Assembly: GCF_000333955.1 (NCBI RefSeq)
Contig: NZ_CAPS01000051.1
Location: forward strand, 33,375 to 97,374
Direction: 5' to 3'
DNA: 64,000 nucleotides
Source of the DNA: Rhodococcus sp. AW25M09
GTDB taxonomy: Bacteria > Actinomycetota > Actinomycetes > Mycobacteriales > Mycobacteriaceae
This document shows positions 48,435 to 56,882 of the stretch, one piece after another. Position 1 is the first letter of the stretch. Every line of letters starts with the position of its first letter. The translations under genes and the position numbers were made by a program. Under the pieces are notes generated by a model. The model saw only the letters and a program-made list of their open reading frames with translations, was not told the origin of the DNA and searched no databases.

Positions 48435-48821
48435 TCAGGCCTCGGTCGACTCGGGCGCAGGCAGCTGCTGCACCGACCACGGGTTGCCGTCGGGGTCGGT
48501 GAAGTGCACGAACGTGCCCCAGCCCTCGTCCTTGGGCGGAGCGATCGTCAGACCGGCTGCGGTGAGGTGCTCGTACGCATCCTGGGCGCTGTCGACGACC
48601 ATCAGGATTCCGGCGCCTGTGCCGGGTTCGGCGTCGGTGATGCCCTCGCCGATCGCGATGGAGCAGGCCGAGCCAGGGGGAGTGAGCTGGACATATCGAA
48701 TGCCCTCCCAGGGGCGAGCGTCGAAGTCGGCGTTGAAACCGATCGAGGTGTAGAACTCCTTGGCGCGGTCGACGTCGGTGACAGCGAGGGTGACGAGTTC
48801 GATCTTCATGGCGAGGTTCAT
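48435..48821 (-). CDS. VOC superfamily protein
   Basis: A 128-residue glyoxalase-fold protein. It has IELVTLAVTDVDRAKEFYTSIGFNADFDA, then GIRYVQLTPPGSACSIAIG, and a second half ending GWGTFVHFTDPDGNPWSVQQL. The family is known for extradiol, lyase and antibiotic-binding functions; nothing points to one. The start may also be the in-frame ATG at 48809. Convergent with the EEP-fold gene (one base apart). Confidence 0.83.
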   Translation of the reverse strand: MNLAMKIELVTLAVTDVDRAKEFYTSIGFNADFDARPWEGIRYVQLTPPGSACSIAIGEGITDAEPGTGAGILMVVDSAQDAYEHLTAAGLTIAPPKDEGWGTFVHFTDPDGNPWSVQQLPAPESTEA

Positions 48822-48860
48822 GGATACAGATTCACCGCTATTGCGGTCAGGTTCGGTCCG

Positions 48861-49508
48861 CTATGTGACCTCGTCGAAGAACTTTTCGATGATTTTTCGG
48901 CCGTGCTCGGCGGCTCGGGTGAGAAATTTCGCGTCCGGTGCCGTTCCCGCAGGCATGTGTGCTTCGAGCATAGGCCGCTCCGCGGGGGTGAGCTCGACGT
49001 GGAACTGCAGTCCGAGGCCGCTGCCCAATCGAAAGGCCTGGTTCCGGTACAGGTTGGAGCTCGCCAGCAGTTCTGCGCCCTCGGGCAGGTCGAAGGTATC
49101 GGTGTGCCACTGCACCACCGGCACAGCACCCGCCCCGAGCAACGAGACACCGGCCGCGGCTGCGGTGACTTCGCCGGACCCCAGCTCCGCGACAGGTCCC
49201 CGGTACACCGCGCATCCCTGCGAGGCCGCCAACAGTTGCGCGCCCAAACACACCCCGAGCACCGGAATCTCGCGTCGCAGACACTCGGCGATCAGTTCCC
49301 GTTCCTTCCGCACATGTGGGTGGGCGACGTCGCCCCACGCATCCATCGGACCGCCCAGCACGATCAACCCGGACACGTTCTCGGCCGTGGGTAGTGGGTC
49401 GCCGTTACCCACACTGGCCAGCGAGTACTCGATTTCGCGCTCGGTCATGATCGTCCCGATCAGGGCCGGACCCTCGTCGTCGACATGTTTCAACACCCAC
49501 CAACTCAT
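48861..49508 (-). CDS. Class I glutamine amidotransferase-like protein
   Basis: A 215-residue standalone GATase domain. It has GLIVLGGPMDAWGD near residue 48, the nucleophile Cys87 in GVCLGAQLLA, and His170/Glu172 in LQFHVE. This is the triad of class I amidotransferases; the GMP-synthase-like family of unknown partner. The start codon lies only 10 bp from the divergent gene's ATG, so one of the two starts or promoters must be inside coding sequence. Confidence 0.85.
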   Translation of the reverse strand: MSWWVLKHVDDEGPALIGTIMTEREIEYSLASVGNGDPLPTAENVSGLIVLGGPMDAWGDVAHPHVRKERELIAECLRREIPVLGVCLGAQLLAASQGCAVYRGPVAELGSGEVTAAAAGVSLLGAGAVPVVQWHTDTFDLPEGAELLASSNLYRNQAFRLGSGLGLQFHVELTPAERPMLEAHMPAGTAPDAKFLTRAAEHGRKIIEKFFDEVT

Positions 49509-49518
49509 ACCTAGAAAT

Positions 49519-50517
49519 ATGCCCGACGCCTCGGCGGTTGTGCTAGTCGTGTTGCTTTCCCTCCTCGACAGATCCCGTACGCGAACCGGTTTCGACGACG
49601 CCTCGGCGCTGCGTCATACCGTCGAACGGGCAGTGCATGCGGAGCAGATCGGGCTGCATCGATTCTGGGTGGCCGAGCATCACGGCGTTCCCGGCATCGC
49701 GTCGGGTGCACCGGCGGTACTGGCCGCGGCGGTGGCCGCGCGCACCTCGCATATCCGCGTCGGCTCCGGGGGAGTGATGCTGCCCAATCATCAGCCGCTG
49801 ATCGTGGCCGAGCAGTTCCTGATGTTGGAGTCCCTGTTTCCCGGCCGAATCGATCTGGGTGTGGGCCGCTCGCTGGGATTCACAGAACCGGTCCGTGCGG
49901 CACTGCGCAGCAAGCACACCGATTCGGACGCGTTCGAAGCCGAGATCGCCGAATTGCGTTCGTATCTGGACGGTTCGGCACCGGTGACGGCGCGGCCCGC
50001 TGCGGGGTCACCGCCGGTATTCGTTCTCGCGACCGGTGCAGGCCTCGAGGTGGCTGCCCGCGCCGGACTTCCGGTCGTCGTCGGTGGGCCGGTACTGCAG
50101 CTGGGCGATCCGTTGGCTCTGTATCGCAAGCACTTTCGACCCTCGTCGGCCAATCCTGAACCGTACGTGATCGTCTCGCTCGACGTGACGATCGCGGCCG
50201 ACACTGCCGATGCGCGCAGGCTCGCTGTGCCCGAAGCATGGGCGATGGCACGCTCGCGGCGTGAGGGCGAGTTTCCGCCTCTCGAGCCGCCGTCGCATAT
50301 CGAGACGGCACAGTGGACGCCGCAGACGCGCAACCGAATCGAAGTATCGCTGGAGTCGACGATTCTCGGCACCGCCGAGCAGGTACGACCTCGCCTCGAG
50401 GAGTTGATCGAGCGCACCGGCGCGGACGAGATCATGGCGTCGACGTCGACGTACGATCGCGCCGAGTTGTTCGATGCGGACGCTGCGTTCGCTCAGCTCG
50501 CCGGTGTGGCCGGTTGA
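49519..50517 (+). CDS. Luciferase-like (LLM) flavin-dependent monooxygenase
   Basis: A 332-residue F420/FMN-dependent TIM-barrel protein of the bacterial-luciferase family. It has HRFWVAEHHG near residue 50, RIRVGSGGVMLPNHQPL-like sequence near 80, and FPGRIDLGVGRSLGFT near 115. ATG 49519 has no ribosome site. Family members begin shortly before the SLLDRS strand, so GTG 49549 is a strong alternative. Its 3' end overlaps the convergent LysR gene by 25 bp. Substrate unknown. Confidence 0.85.
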   Translation: MPDASAVVLVVLLSLLDRSRTRTGFDDASALRHTVERAVHAEQIGLHRFWVAEHHGVPGIASGAPAVLAAAVAARTSHIRVGSGGVMLPNHQPLIVAEQFLMLESLFPGRIDLGVGRSLGFTEPVRAALRSKHTDSDAFEAEIAELRSYLDGSAPVTARPAAGSPPVFVLATGAGLEVAARAGLPVVVGGPVLQLGDPLALYRKHFRPSSANPEPYVIVSLDVTIAADTADARRLAVPEAWAMARSRREGEFPPLEPPSHIETAQWTPQTRNRIEVSLESTILGTAEQVRPRLEELIERTGADEIMASTSTYDRAELFDADAAFAQLAGVAG

Positions 50518-51410
50518 ACCGGTGCCGTGGGTTTGACAGGTGCGGTTGCCGCCAGCGCCGCGACGAGGTCACGTTGAGTGTCGGTAACGGGAACGTTGGC
50601 GTCGACCACCGCCGAGACCGGTAGTTGCAGACGTCGGTCGGCCTCGGTGCGAAACACCAATCCGGTCTTGGGCGTGCTGTCGGCGGTACTGGCGTACAGG
50701 ATCGACCAGCATTGCGGGTTGTTGAGCAGTTCGGCGCTGGCAGTGTGATCCGACGCGACGGGTGGGCCGAAGGTCAGGGGTAGTCCGCTGCGTTTCATCT
50801 CGCGCTCGATCACCCGGTGCAGCAGGATCTGCTCGCTGCGTTTGGGTAGGAGCAGTGGATACTCGGCGAGTTGGCTCAGGCTCGGGTTGTCTTCGCCGGC
50901 CAGCGGATGGCCCTCGGGGAGCACGACGACGAGGTCCTCGGTCCACAACTCGGTCACCTGAAGCCCCGAACGTTCGACGCTGCCGCGGATCAGCGCCACC
51001 TGACAGTCTCCTGATGTCACCGCTTCGATCTGTTCTGCGAATCGTTTCAGGACGAAGTCGATCTCGGCGTCGGGATGCTGTTCACGCACCGAGACGATGG
51101 CGGCGATGGCATTGGCGGCGAAGGTCATGTTCCCGGTCAGGCGCAGTTGGTTGCGGCGGCGTGCTGTCAACGCCAGGGCGGATTGTTCGAGTTCCACCAT
51201 GTGCCGGGCGATGGACACCAATTGTGCTCCGACGACGGTCAATCGAACGGTCCGCGAGGTTCGCTCGAACAGGGGCTCGCTGATCTCTCGTTCCAGCTTG
51301 GCGATCTGCAGGCTGATGGCGGACTGCGAGACGTAGCAGCGCTCTGCGGCACGCGAGAAGTTCAGCTCCTCCCCGACGGCAAGGAAGTACTTCAGCTGAC
51401 GGAGTTCCAT
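50493..51410 (-). CDS. LysR family transcriptional regulator
   Basis: A 305-residue LysR protein. The N-terminal helix-turn-helix reads MELRQLKYFLAVGEELNFSRAAERCYVSQSAISLQI, followed by a linker helix and a periplasmic-binding-like effector domain. It is divergent from an NDH-2 gene, with a perfect 19-bp palindrome just upstream, consistent with autoregulation and control of the neighbour. Effector unknown. Confidence 0.92.
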   Translation of the reverse strand: MELRQLKYFLAVGEELNFSRAAERCYVSQSAISLQIAKLEREISEPLFERTSRTVRLTVVGAQLVSIARHMVELEQSALALTARRRNQLRLTGNMTFAANAIAAIVSVREQHPDAEIDFVLKRFAEQIEAVTSGDCQVALIRGSVERSGLQVTELWTEDLVVVLPEGHPLAGEDNPSLSQLAEYPLLLPKRSEQILLHRVIEREMKRSGLPLTFGPPVASDHTASAELLNNPQCWSILYASTADSTPKTGLVFRTEADRRLQLPVSAVVDANVPVTDTQRDLVAALAATAPVKPTAPVQPATPAS

Positions 51411-51422
51411 CTTGGGCTCTTT

Positions 51423-51441
51423 CCATGAGTTCTACTCATGG
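51423..51441. promoter_or_regulatory. LysR-type operator palindrome
   Basis: CCATGAGTTCTACTCATGG has perfect 8-bp arms around TCT. It begins 13 bp upstream of the LysR start codon and fits the T-N11-A rule of LysR recognition sites. It lies about 100 bp before the divergent NDH-2 gene. Confidence 0.65.
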
Positions 51442-51542
51442 ATGCTATTTCAACTTCCGCGTTGATAGACCACCGGGTTCGGAGTTTCATAGAGGTAGTT
51501 CTTCGAATGGGAAAGGACTTGGGCTAGGAAAGGGAAAGTGCT

Positions 51543-52865
51543 GTGGAAACGTACGACGTCGTCATCGTGGGATCGGGATTCGGAGCGTTGGCGGCCGCCA
51601 AGTCTCTGGGCAAGGCCGGTGTGACGTTCTCGCTGATCTCCAGCACCACCGAGCACCTCTTCCAGCCGTTGCTTTACCAGGCCGCCACCGGAATGCTCTC
51701 GACGGGCGAGATCGCCCCTCCGATCCGGCGCATCCTCGCTCAGTACGACTCCGCCGACGTCCGTCTTGGACGCGTCGTCGACGTCGATCCCGAAGCCCAC
51801 CAGGTCACCTACGTCGGTGCCGGACAGAGCCACACCATCGGGTTCGGTCATCTCATCGTCGCGACGGGTGCCACGCAGGCGTACTTCGGCCGGGACGAGT
51901 TCAAGGACCGTACGTTCGCGCTCAAGACGGTGGACGACGCGATCTCACTGCGTGAGCAGATTCTGAGCTGCTACGAAACCGCGCACACGACGACCGATCC
52001 CGAGCTTCGCAAGGAGCTGCTGAGCTTCGTCGTCGTCGGTGCCGGCGCGACGGGCGTCGAGCTCGCCGGCCAGATCAGGGATCTCGCGCATCGATACTTC
52101 GCCGGATCGTTTCCCGGGATCGACCCGGACGACGTCACGGTCACCCTCGTCGACGGCGTCAAGGAAGTTCTGCCCGCGTTCGGCGGCAAGCTCAGCGCGT
52201 ACGCACGCACGAAGCTCGAGAAGGCGGGTGTCGATGTCGTGACGGGGGGAATGGTCACCGACATCGCCGACGACGTCGTCACGGTGCAGGACGTCGACAC
52301 CAAGACCTCGCGGACATACCCGGCCAAGACGGTCATCTGGTCGGCAGGCGTTCAGGCCAGCGAGTTGGCGGCCACGGTCGCCGAGCGCACCGGTTGTGAG
52401 ACCGACCGTGCCGGAAGGCTTCTCGTGCACGACGATCTGACTGTGGGCTCGGCGAAGGACATCTTCGCGATAGGCGACGTGACGTCGTTGCACAAGCTGC
52501 CCGGCCAGTCGCCGGTGGCGATGCAGCAGGGCCGCCACGTCGCGAAGATGATCATCGGGAAGGTCGACGCCGGAACGCCGTTCGAGTACACCGACAAGGG
52601 CAGCATGTCGATCGTCGGCCGATTCAGTGCTGTGGCACGGCTGTTCGGCAAGGTCGACATGTCGGGACCGATTGCCTGGCTCATGTGGCTGGCCGTGCAC
52701 CTGATGTACCTCGTCGGATTCCGAAACCGCTACGTCGCAGTGGTGTCGTGGATGACGTCGTACATCGGCGACAAGCGACCGCACTTCCAGTACACCGACA
52801 AGTCGGGGTCGATGCTCGAACTTGCCGACGAGACATCGGACGACGAGGAACGTTCAGCGGCCTAG
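51543..52865 (+). CDS. ndh: Type II NADH:quinone oxidoreductase (NDH-2)-like
   Basis: A 440-residue two-dinucleotide-binding flavoprotein. It has the FAD motif VIVGSGFGALAAAKSL, the second Rossmann motif VVVGAGATGVELAGQI near residue 165, IFAIGDVTSL near 315, and hydrophobic C-terminal helices (SGPIAWLMWLAVHLMYLVGF) that bind the membrane. GTG 51543 has AGGGAAAG upstream. NDH-2 oxidises NADH and reduces menaquinone without pumping protons. It may be controlled by the divergent LysR protein. Confidence 0.9.
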   Translation: METYDVVIVGSGFGALAAAKSLGKAGVTFSLISSTTEHLFQPLLYQAATGMLSTGEIAPPIRRILAQYDSADVRLGRVVDVDPEAHQVTYVGAGQSHTIGFGHLIVATGATQAYFGRDEFKDRTFALKTVDDAISLREQILSCYETAHTTTDPELRKELLSFVVVGAGATGVELAGQIRDLAHRYFAGSFPGIDPDDVTVTLVDGVKEVLPAFGGKLSAYARTKLEKAGVDVVTGGMVTDIADDVVTVQDVDTKTSRTYPAKTVIWSAGVQASELAATVAERTGCETDRAGRLLVHDDLTVGSAKDIFAIGDVTSLHKLPGQSPVAMQQGRHVAKMIIGKVDAGTPFEYTDKGSMSIVGRFSAVARLFGKVDMSGPIAWLMWLAVHLMYLVGFRNRYVAVVSWMTSYIGDKRPHFQYTDKSGSMLELADETSDDEERSAA

Positions 52866-52878
52866 GTTTCGGATAGGG

Positions 52879-53550
52879 CTAGCTGCTCACCAGCCCGTTG
52901 CGGTAGGCCCAGATCACCACGTGCACTCGGGTATCGACGTCGAGTTTGCGGCAGATGTTGCCGATGTGGGTCTTCACCGTGCTCTGTTCGACTTCGAGCG
53001 ACCGGGCAATCTCGTTGTTGCCCATGCCCTGCGCGAGTAGTTGCACCACCTCCATCTCGCGCAGACTGAGATCGTGCTGCGGCGCGGTAGTTCTCGTGGC
53101 GCTACGCTGCGTACCTCGGCGGGCGAACTCCGCCATCAAGCGCGGAGTCAGACGTGGGGAGAGCGCCGCGCCGCCGGCGGCAACGGTGATCACGGCGTCG
53201 ACGAGTTCTTCGGGGTCGGTGTCCTTGAGCAGAAAGCCGGACGCTCCGCTGTCGAGAGCGGCGAACACGTATTCGTCGAGGTCGAACGTGGTGACGACGA
53301 TGACGCGTACGTTGCTGTCGTCGATTCTGCCGTTGCGTGCCAGGATCTCTCGTGTCGCAGTGAGCCCATCGCCGTTCGGCATTCTGATGTCCATCAGCAC
53401 CACGTCGGGGCGAAGGGCCGACACCTGTTGTACGGCATGCTTGCCCGAGGTTGCGTGGCCGATGACCGCGATGTTCGGGTGGCCGGCCAGGAACAGCTCG
53501 AATCCCTGCCGAACGACGGGTTGATCGTCCGCGATCAGTACGGTGATCAT
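52879..53550 (-). CDS. NarL/FixJ-type response regulator
   Basis: A 223-residue regulator. Its receiver domain has phospho-acceptor Asp54 in VVLMDIRMPNG, Asp-Asp at 8-9, and Lys in GFLLKDTDPEE. Its C-terminal LuxR helix-turn-helix is around LSLREMEVVQLLAQGMGNNEIA. ATG 53550 (MITVLIADDQ) overlaps the kinase stop by ATGA, a coupled pair. The longer frame reads into the kinase gene and is rejected. Convergent with NDH-2. Confidence 0.93.
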   Translation of the reverse strand: MITVLIADDQPVVRQGFELFLAGHPNIAVIGHATSGKHAVQQVSALRPDVVLMDIRMPNGDGLTATREILARNGRIDDSNVRVIVVTTFDLDEYVFAALDSGASGFLLKDTDPEELVDAVITVAAGGAALSPRLTPRLMAEFARRGTQRSATRTTAPQHDLSLREMEVVQLLAQGMGNNEIARSLEVEQSTVKTHIGNICRKLDVDTRVHVVIWAYRNGLVSS

Positions 53551-54872
53551 GCCGGTACCTCGAGCGGCTGGGATATGTTCCCGCCGAAAGGCAGCCGAGC
53601 CTGCACGGACCACGTACGTTCATCGGCAGACAATTCGGCGACGAGGGTTCCGCCGAGCAGAGCAGCCCGCTCCTGCATTCCCGGGATGCCGAAACCCTGA
53701 CCTGCCGGGGCCGGTTGCTCGGAGCCGCCCGAGGTCATCGTGTTGGTGACGGTTACCTCGATCGCGGACGGATGCTCGGTCACCTGCACGCGCACAACGC
53801 AGTTCGGGGCGTGGCGTCGGGCATTGGACAGCGCTTCCTGCACGATGCGATAGCACGTCAATTGCACCGCACTGTCCGTGTTGTCGGTGATCTCGATGTC
53901 GGTTCGGATGTCGATGTCGGTTCGGATGTCGACGTCGATGGACGCGAACGAGATTCGAGACTGCTCGATCAGATCGGGGAGGTCGGCGATCATCGGCTGC
54001 GGTGCGCTGTCGGTCCCAGGTCTGTGGTCGATGCTGCTCGGGCGCAGGATTCCGACGATCTGACGCAGGCTGTCGAGAGTGCGTTGGCCGTGTCCGATTG
54101 CGCCGGTCAGCAGTTCGCGTGCCTGTTCGGGGTCGACCGTGATGAGTGTCTTCGAGGCTTTGGCCTGTATGAGCATCCCGGTCAGGTGGTGAGCGGCGAC
54201 ATCGTGCAACTCCCGCGCCATGGTCCGGCGTTCGTTGTCGAGAGCCGCGTCCAGTCGTTGTCGGTGTTCCGATTCGGCGCGGTCGAGTGCAGCCTCGTTC
54301 TCGAGTTCCTGGGCCCGGCTGCGTGCGATGTACTTACCGAGTGCGATGAGCACCGTGTAGTTGATGGCCAGGTTCACCACCTGCTCGGCCACCACACCGA
54401 GCGTGCCACCGGGGCCCGCTGCGGCGTTCGGGAAGGACAAGCGGGTGTCGACGCTGATCACGATCTCGAGGACCAGTCCGAGGGTGATGGGGGCGAACAG
54501 GCGTAGCCCGGTCACTCGAATCGCCAAGGCCGCGATGGCAAACCAGTACAGCGGGGTGAACCCGAGCGTTCGGTCCGGCAGAACGAGAATCAGCGCGACA
54601 CTGATCGCCACCACCGTCAGATACGAGGTGACAGGAAATGATCGGCGCACGCACGTTGCCGCGGTCATCGCCAGCAGGGCAACCACACTGACCGCGATCA
54701 GATGAGGGCTGCCGACGAGTTCGTCTCCGGTGTCACCGACCAAGCCCGTCGAGAGTTGGAACCCGGCGTAGACGACGGTGGCCAGCAGCATCTCGATCGG
54801 GAGAACCACAGGATTTCGTGGCCGCCACGCGGGACGAAGTGTGCTCCACCAACGCGTACCACCGAGCGTCAC
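53547..54872 (-). CDS. DesK/NarX-type sensor histidine kinase
   Basis: A 441-residue sensor. About five hydrophobic helices lie in the first 175 residues, then a dimerisation domain with the H-box MARELHDVAAHHLTGML, then a HATPase domain (VQEALSNARRHAP, GFGIPGMQERAALLGG). GTG 54872 is chosen because ACGGAG lies 6 bases upstream and it overlaps the stop of the preceding membrane protein gene. The frame continues to 55373 but that part is antisense-like and low in hydrophobicity. It phosphorylates the coupled regulator. Confidence 0.9.
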   Translation of the reverse strand: MTLGGTRWWSTLRPAWRPRNPVVLPIEMLLATVVYAGFQLSTGLVGDTGDELVGSPHLIAVSVVALLAMTAATCVRRSFPVTSYLTVVAISVALILVLPDRTLGFTPLYWFAIAALAIRVTGLRLFAPITLGLVLEIVISVDTRLSFPNAAAGPGGTLGVVAEQVVNLAINYTVLIALGKYIARSRAQELENEAALDRAESEHRQRLDAALDNERRTMARELHDVAAHHLTGMLIQAKASKTLITVDPEQARELLTGAIGHGQRTLDSLRQIVGILRPSSIDHRPGTDSAPQPMIADLPDLIEQSRISFASIDVDIRTDIDIRTDIEITDNTDSAVQLTCYRIVQEALSNARRHAPNCVVRVQVTEHPSAIEVTVTNTMTSGGSEQPAPAGQGFGIPGMQERAALLGGTLVAELSADERTWSVQARLPFGGNISQPLEVPA

Positions 54873-55444
54873 AGCCGACTCCGTTCTCCTGCCGCGTTTC
54901 TCGAGCCTGTATTTCTCGTACCCAGCACCCACAGTGGTCCGGTGACGAACCAGAAGAACGTGATCACGCCGAGCGGCTGGATCACGGTCTTCAACGCTGC
55001 GGCCTGCTCCGAGTCTGCCACGGTGTACGCGAGTCCGTAGGTGATCACCAGAGCGATCGCGGCGGCGCACAGCCACTTCGCGAATTCTCGGATCTCGTTG
55101 CGGTAGGCCTTCGGACCGGCCTTGGGGGGCTTGACCGGTGCGGGCCCACCAACGAATCGGTGGGCGAAGCGCACGTCGATCCAGGCCACGGTGGAGTGCG
55201 CGAACACCACGGTCCAGCCGAGGTAGATGCCGGCGAGGCGGTGGGCGAACTCGACCTCGCCGCCGCGGTGCAGATCGAGTGCCACCGCAGCGACGAGGAC
55301 GACGTCGAGCACCGGGAGCAGGGCCAGGGTGATGGTGCTGGCGCGCCGCATTCGCGCGATGTAGCGCAGGCACAGTCCGCCGATCACCAGTACCCAGAAG
55401 CCGACCTCGCAGATCGCGATCGTGAGCAGAATGGGATTGTTCAC
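54869..55444 (-). CDS. Small polytopic membrane protein coupled to the two-component system
   Basis: A 191-residue protein with about five hydrophobic segments (6-26, 34-54, 67-90, 130-147, 155-175) and a basic loop (PVKPPKAGPKAYRNEI). GTG 55444 follows the pattern of a membrane start. Its stop overlaps the kinase GTG (GTGA), so synthesis is coupled. No family recognised with certainty; it may be a sensory accessory or the protein under control. Confidence 0.7.
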   Translation of the reverse strand: MNNPILLTIAICEVGFWVLVIGGLCLRYIARMRRASTITLALLPVLDVVLVAAVALDLHRGGEVEFAHRLAGIYLGWTVVFAHSTVAWIDVRFAHRFVGGPAPVKPPKAGPKAYRNEIREFAKWLCAAAIALVITYGLAYTVADSEQAAALKTVIQPLGVITFFWFVTGPLWVLGTRNTGSRNAAGERSRL

Positions 55445-55589
55445 AGGGGCGATTTCACCGCAGCCAACGCCTCCCGAGATACCCCCGGCGAGGCGTCGTA
55501 GCTGGTGATTCGGCCGAAGGTACGACGCTGCGCTCCACCGAAAGTCGTACCGCTTCTTCTCGGGCAATCGGCACGTTAGTCTCGTCCGC

Positions 55590-56882
55590 GTGATCGACCG
55601 CAGTGGTGTCAGGCGTCAACCGAAGATCTTCTGGCTCTTCGTCGCTGTTGCAATCGTCGCGACGGGGGTGATCGTCGTGGAGTCGCGTGCACCCGACACG
55701 GCCGAGGTCGCGCTGCCGGAGACGCCGGGGTCGGGAGGGTTCAGCTCGATGACCTACGACTCGAGCGATACCTCGACAACGATTCCAGGGTGCGCGACAG
55801 TTCTGGTTCCCGACAATTCCGCAGTTGCTTTCGTGGTCGATGAAGGCAGTTTCGACGATCCTCGCTATCCGTGGTTCTCCGGGCGTAAGGCAACTGCCCT
55901 GTCCGACGCGCTTGCATCTGCATTGCCGAACGACACAACCATCGAGTTCGCTGCGCCGGGCAGCGCCCTGTTTCTTACCGAATCGGCATTTCGTTTCGGT
56001 CCGGTTCAAGGTCCTTCGCGCAGTAGTTCGGTGGACGATCCGTCGTTCTTCGCGAGCTCGAATGCGGCCGGACTGCTGATCCGCAACGGCCGGGGCGTCG
56101 ACATGAATGTGTCGCTCTCCCAATCGAAGCGCGGTGTACCGCCCTGCATCGGTGGCAATCTCGAGCGCAGACAGGTGTTGGCCGACGGTACGGTCGTCGA
56201 CACGAAGGAGTCCACCGGCGACGTCGCAGGCAAGGCCGCGGTGATCAGGACGGCGTCCGCGTACGCACCTGACGGAACGACTCTGTCCGTCAACGCCAGT
56301 CAATTCGTGTCCTCGGACGAAGTGATGTCGATGGAAGACCTGGTGGCCCTGGTCTCGTCTAGCGATCTGCGCGTCGACGCACCGATACCTCCTGGCACCC
56401 GCCCGGCACCGCGGCCCTGCAGCGGTAGTGGCGCGCCTCAGGATGGACCCGCTGTCACTTGGTCCGATGCCGACCGTATCGGTCGGGCACTGGAACATGC
56501 GCGCATCCGCGCGCTGCGAGCCGTCATCGCGTTCGAGCAACCGCTGACCCCGATGCAACGAGGTTCGTTCACCGACGACACGTTGTGCACGTCCGGAACG
56601 ATCACGACGCCGGGTTCGGAAGGCGTTGTGAGCGTCTCGATCACAGGAGGGCAGCCGCTCCCGGAGATTCCCGACCGGTACGATCCGGCCGCTGATCGCT
56701 CTGTCGATGTGGTCCGCCTGCCCGACGGTTCCATCTCGGAGCGTTCGAAGCGCGGGGCTCGGACCGTGACCGTTACTCGGCCATCCGGCACCAGGGTCCG
56801 TATTTCGTCCACGTCGGCGGGTGATCTGATCACCATCGGCAATCTCGAGTCCATCGCGACAGCAGCGGGTTTGGACCTGTGA
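55590..56882 (+). CDS. Secreted or membrane-anchored protein of unknown function
   Basis: A 430-residue protein starting at GTG. It has an N-terminal hydrophobic anchor (about 13-30) and then an Asp/Ser/Thr-rich extracytoplasmic region with five or more Cys residues. No enzyme motif is recognised. It overlaps the next gene by GTGA, so the two work as a pair. It is divergent (145 bp) from the two-component system operon and may be its target. Confidence 0.7.
   Translation: MIDRSGVRRQPKIFWLFVAVAIVATGVIVVESRAPDTAEVALPETPGSGGFSSMTYDSSDTSTTIPGCATVLVPDNSAVAFVVDEGSFDDPRYPWFSGRKATALSDALASALPNDTTIEFAAPGSALFLTESAFRFGPVQGPSRSSSVDDPSFFASSNAAGLLIRNGRGVDMNVSLSQSKRGVPPCIGGNLERRQVLADGTVVDTKESTGDVAGKAAVIRTASAYAPDGTTLSVNASQFVSSDEVMSMEDLVALVSSSDLRVDAPIPPGTRPAPRPCSGSGAPQDGPAVTWSDADRIGRALEHARIRALRAVIAFEQPLTPMQRGSFTDDTLCTSGTITTPGSEGVVSVSITGGQPLPEIPDRYDPAADRSVDVVRLPDGSISERSKRGARTVTVTRPSGTRVRISSTSAGDLITIGNLESIATAAGLDL

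Noticed and set aside
53550..53613. N-terminal extension of the response regulator to 53613
   Set aside because: The extension lies in the kinase gene in another frame. ATG 53550 gives the normal receiver start and an ATGA overlap.
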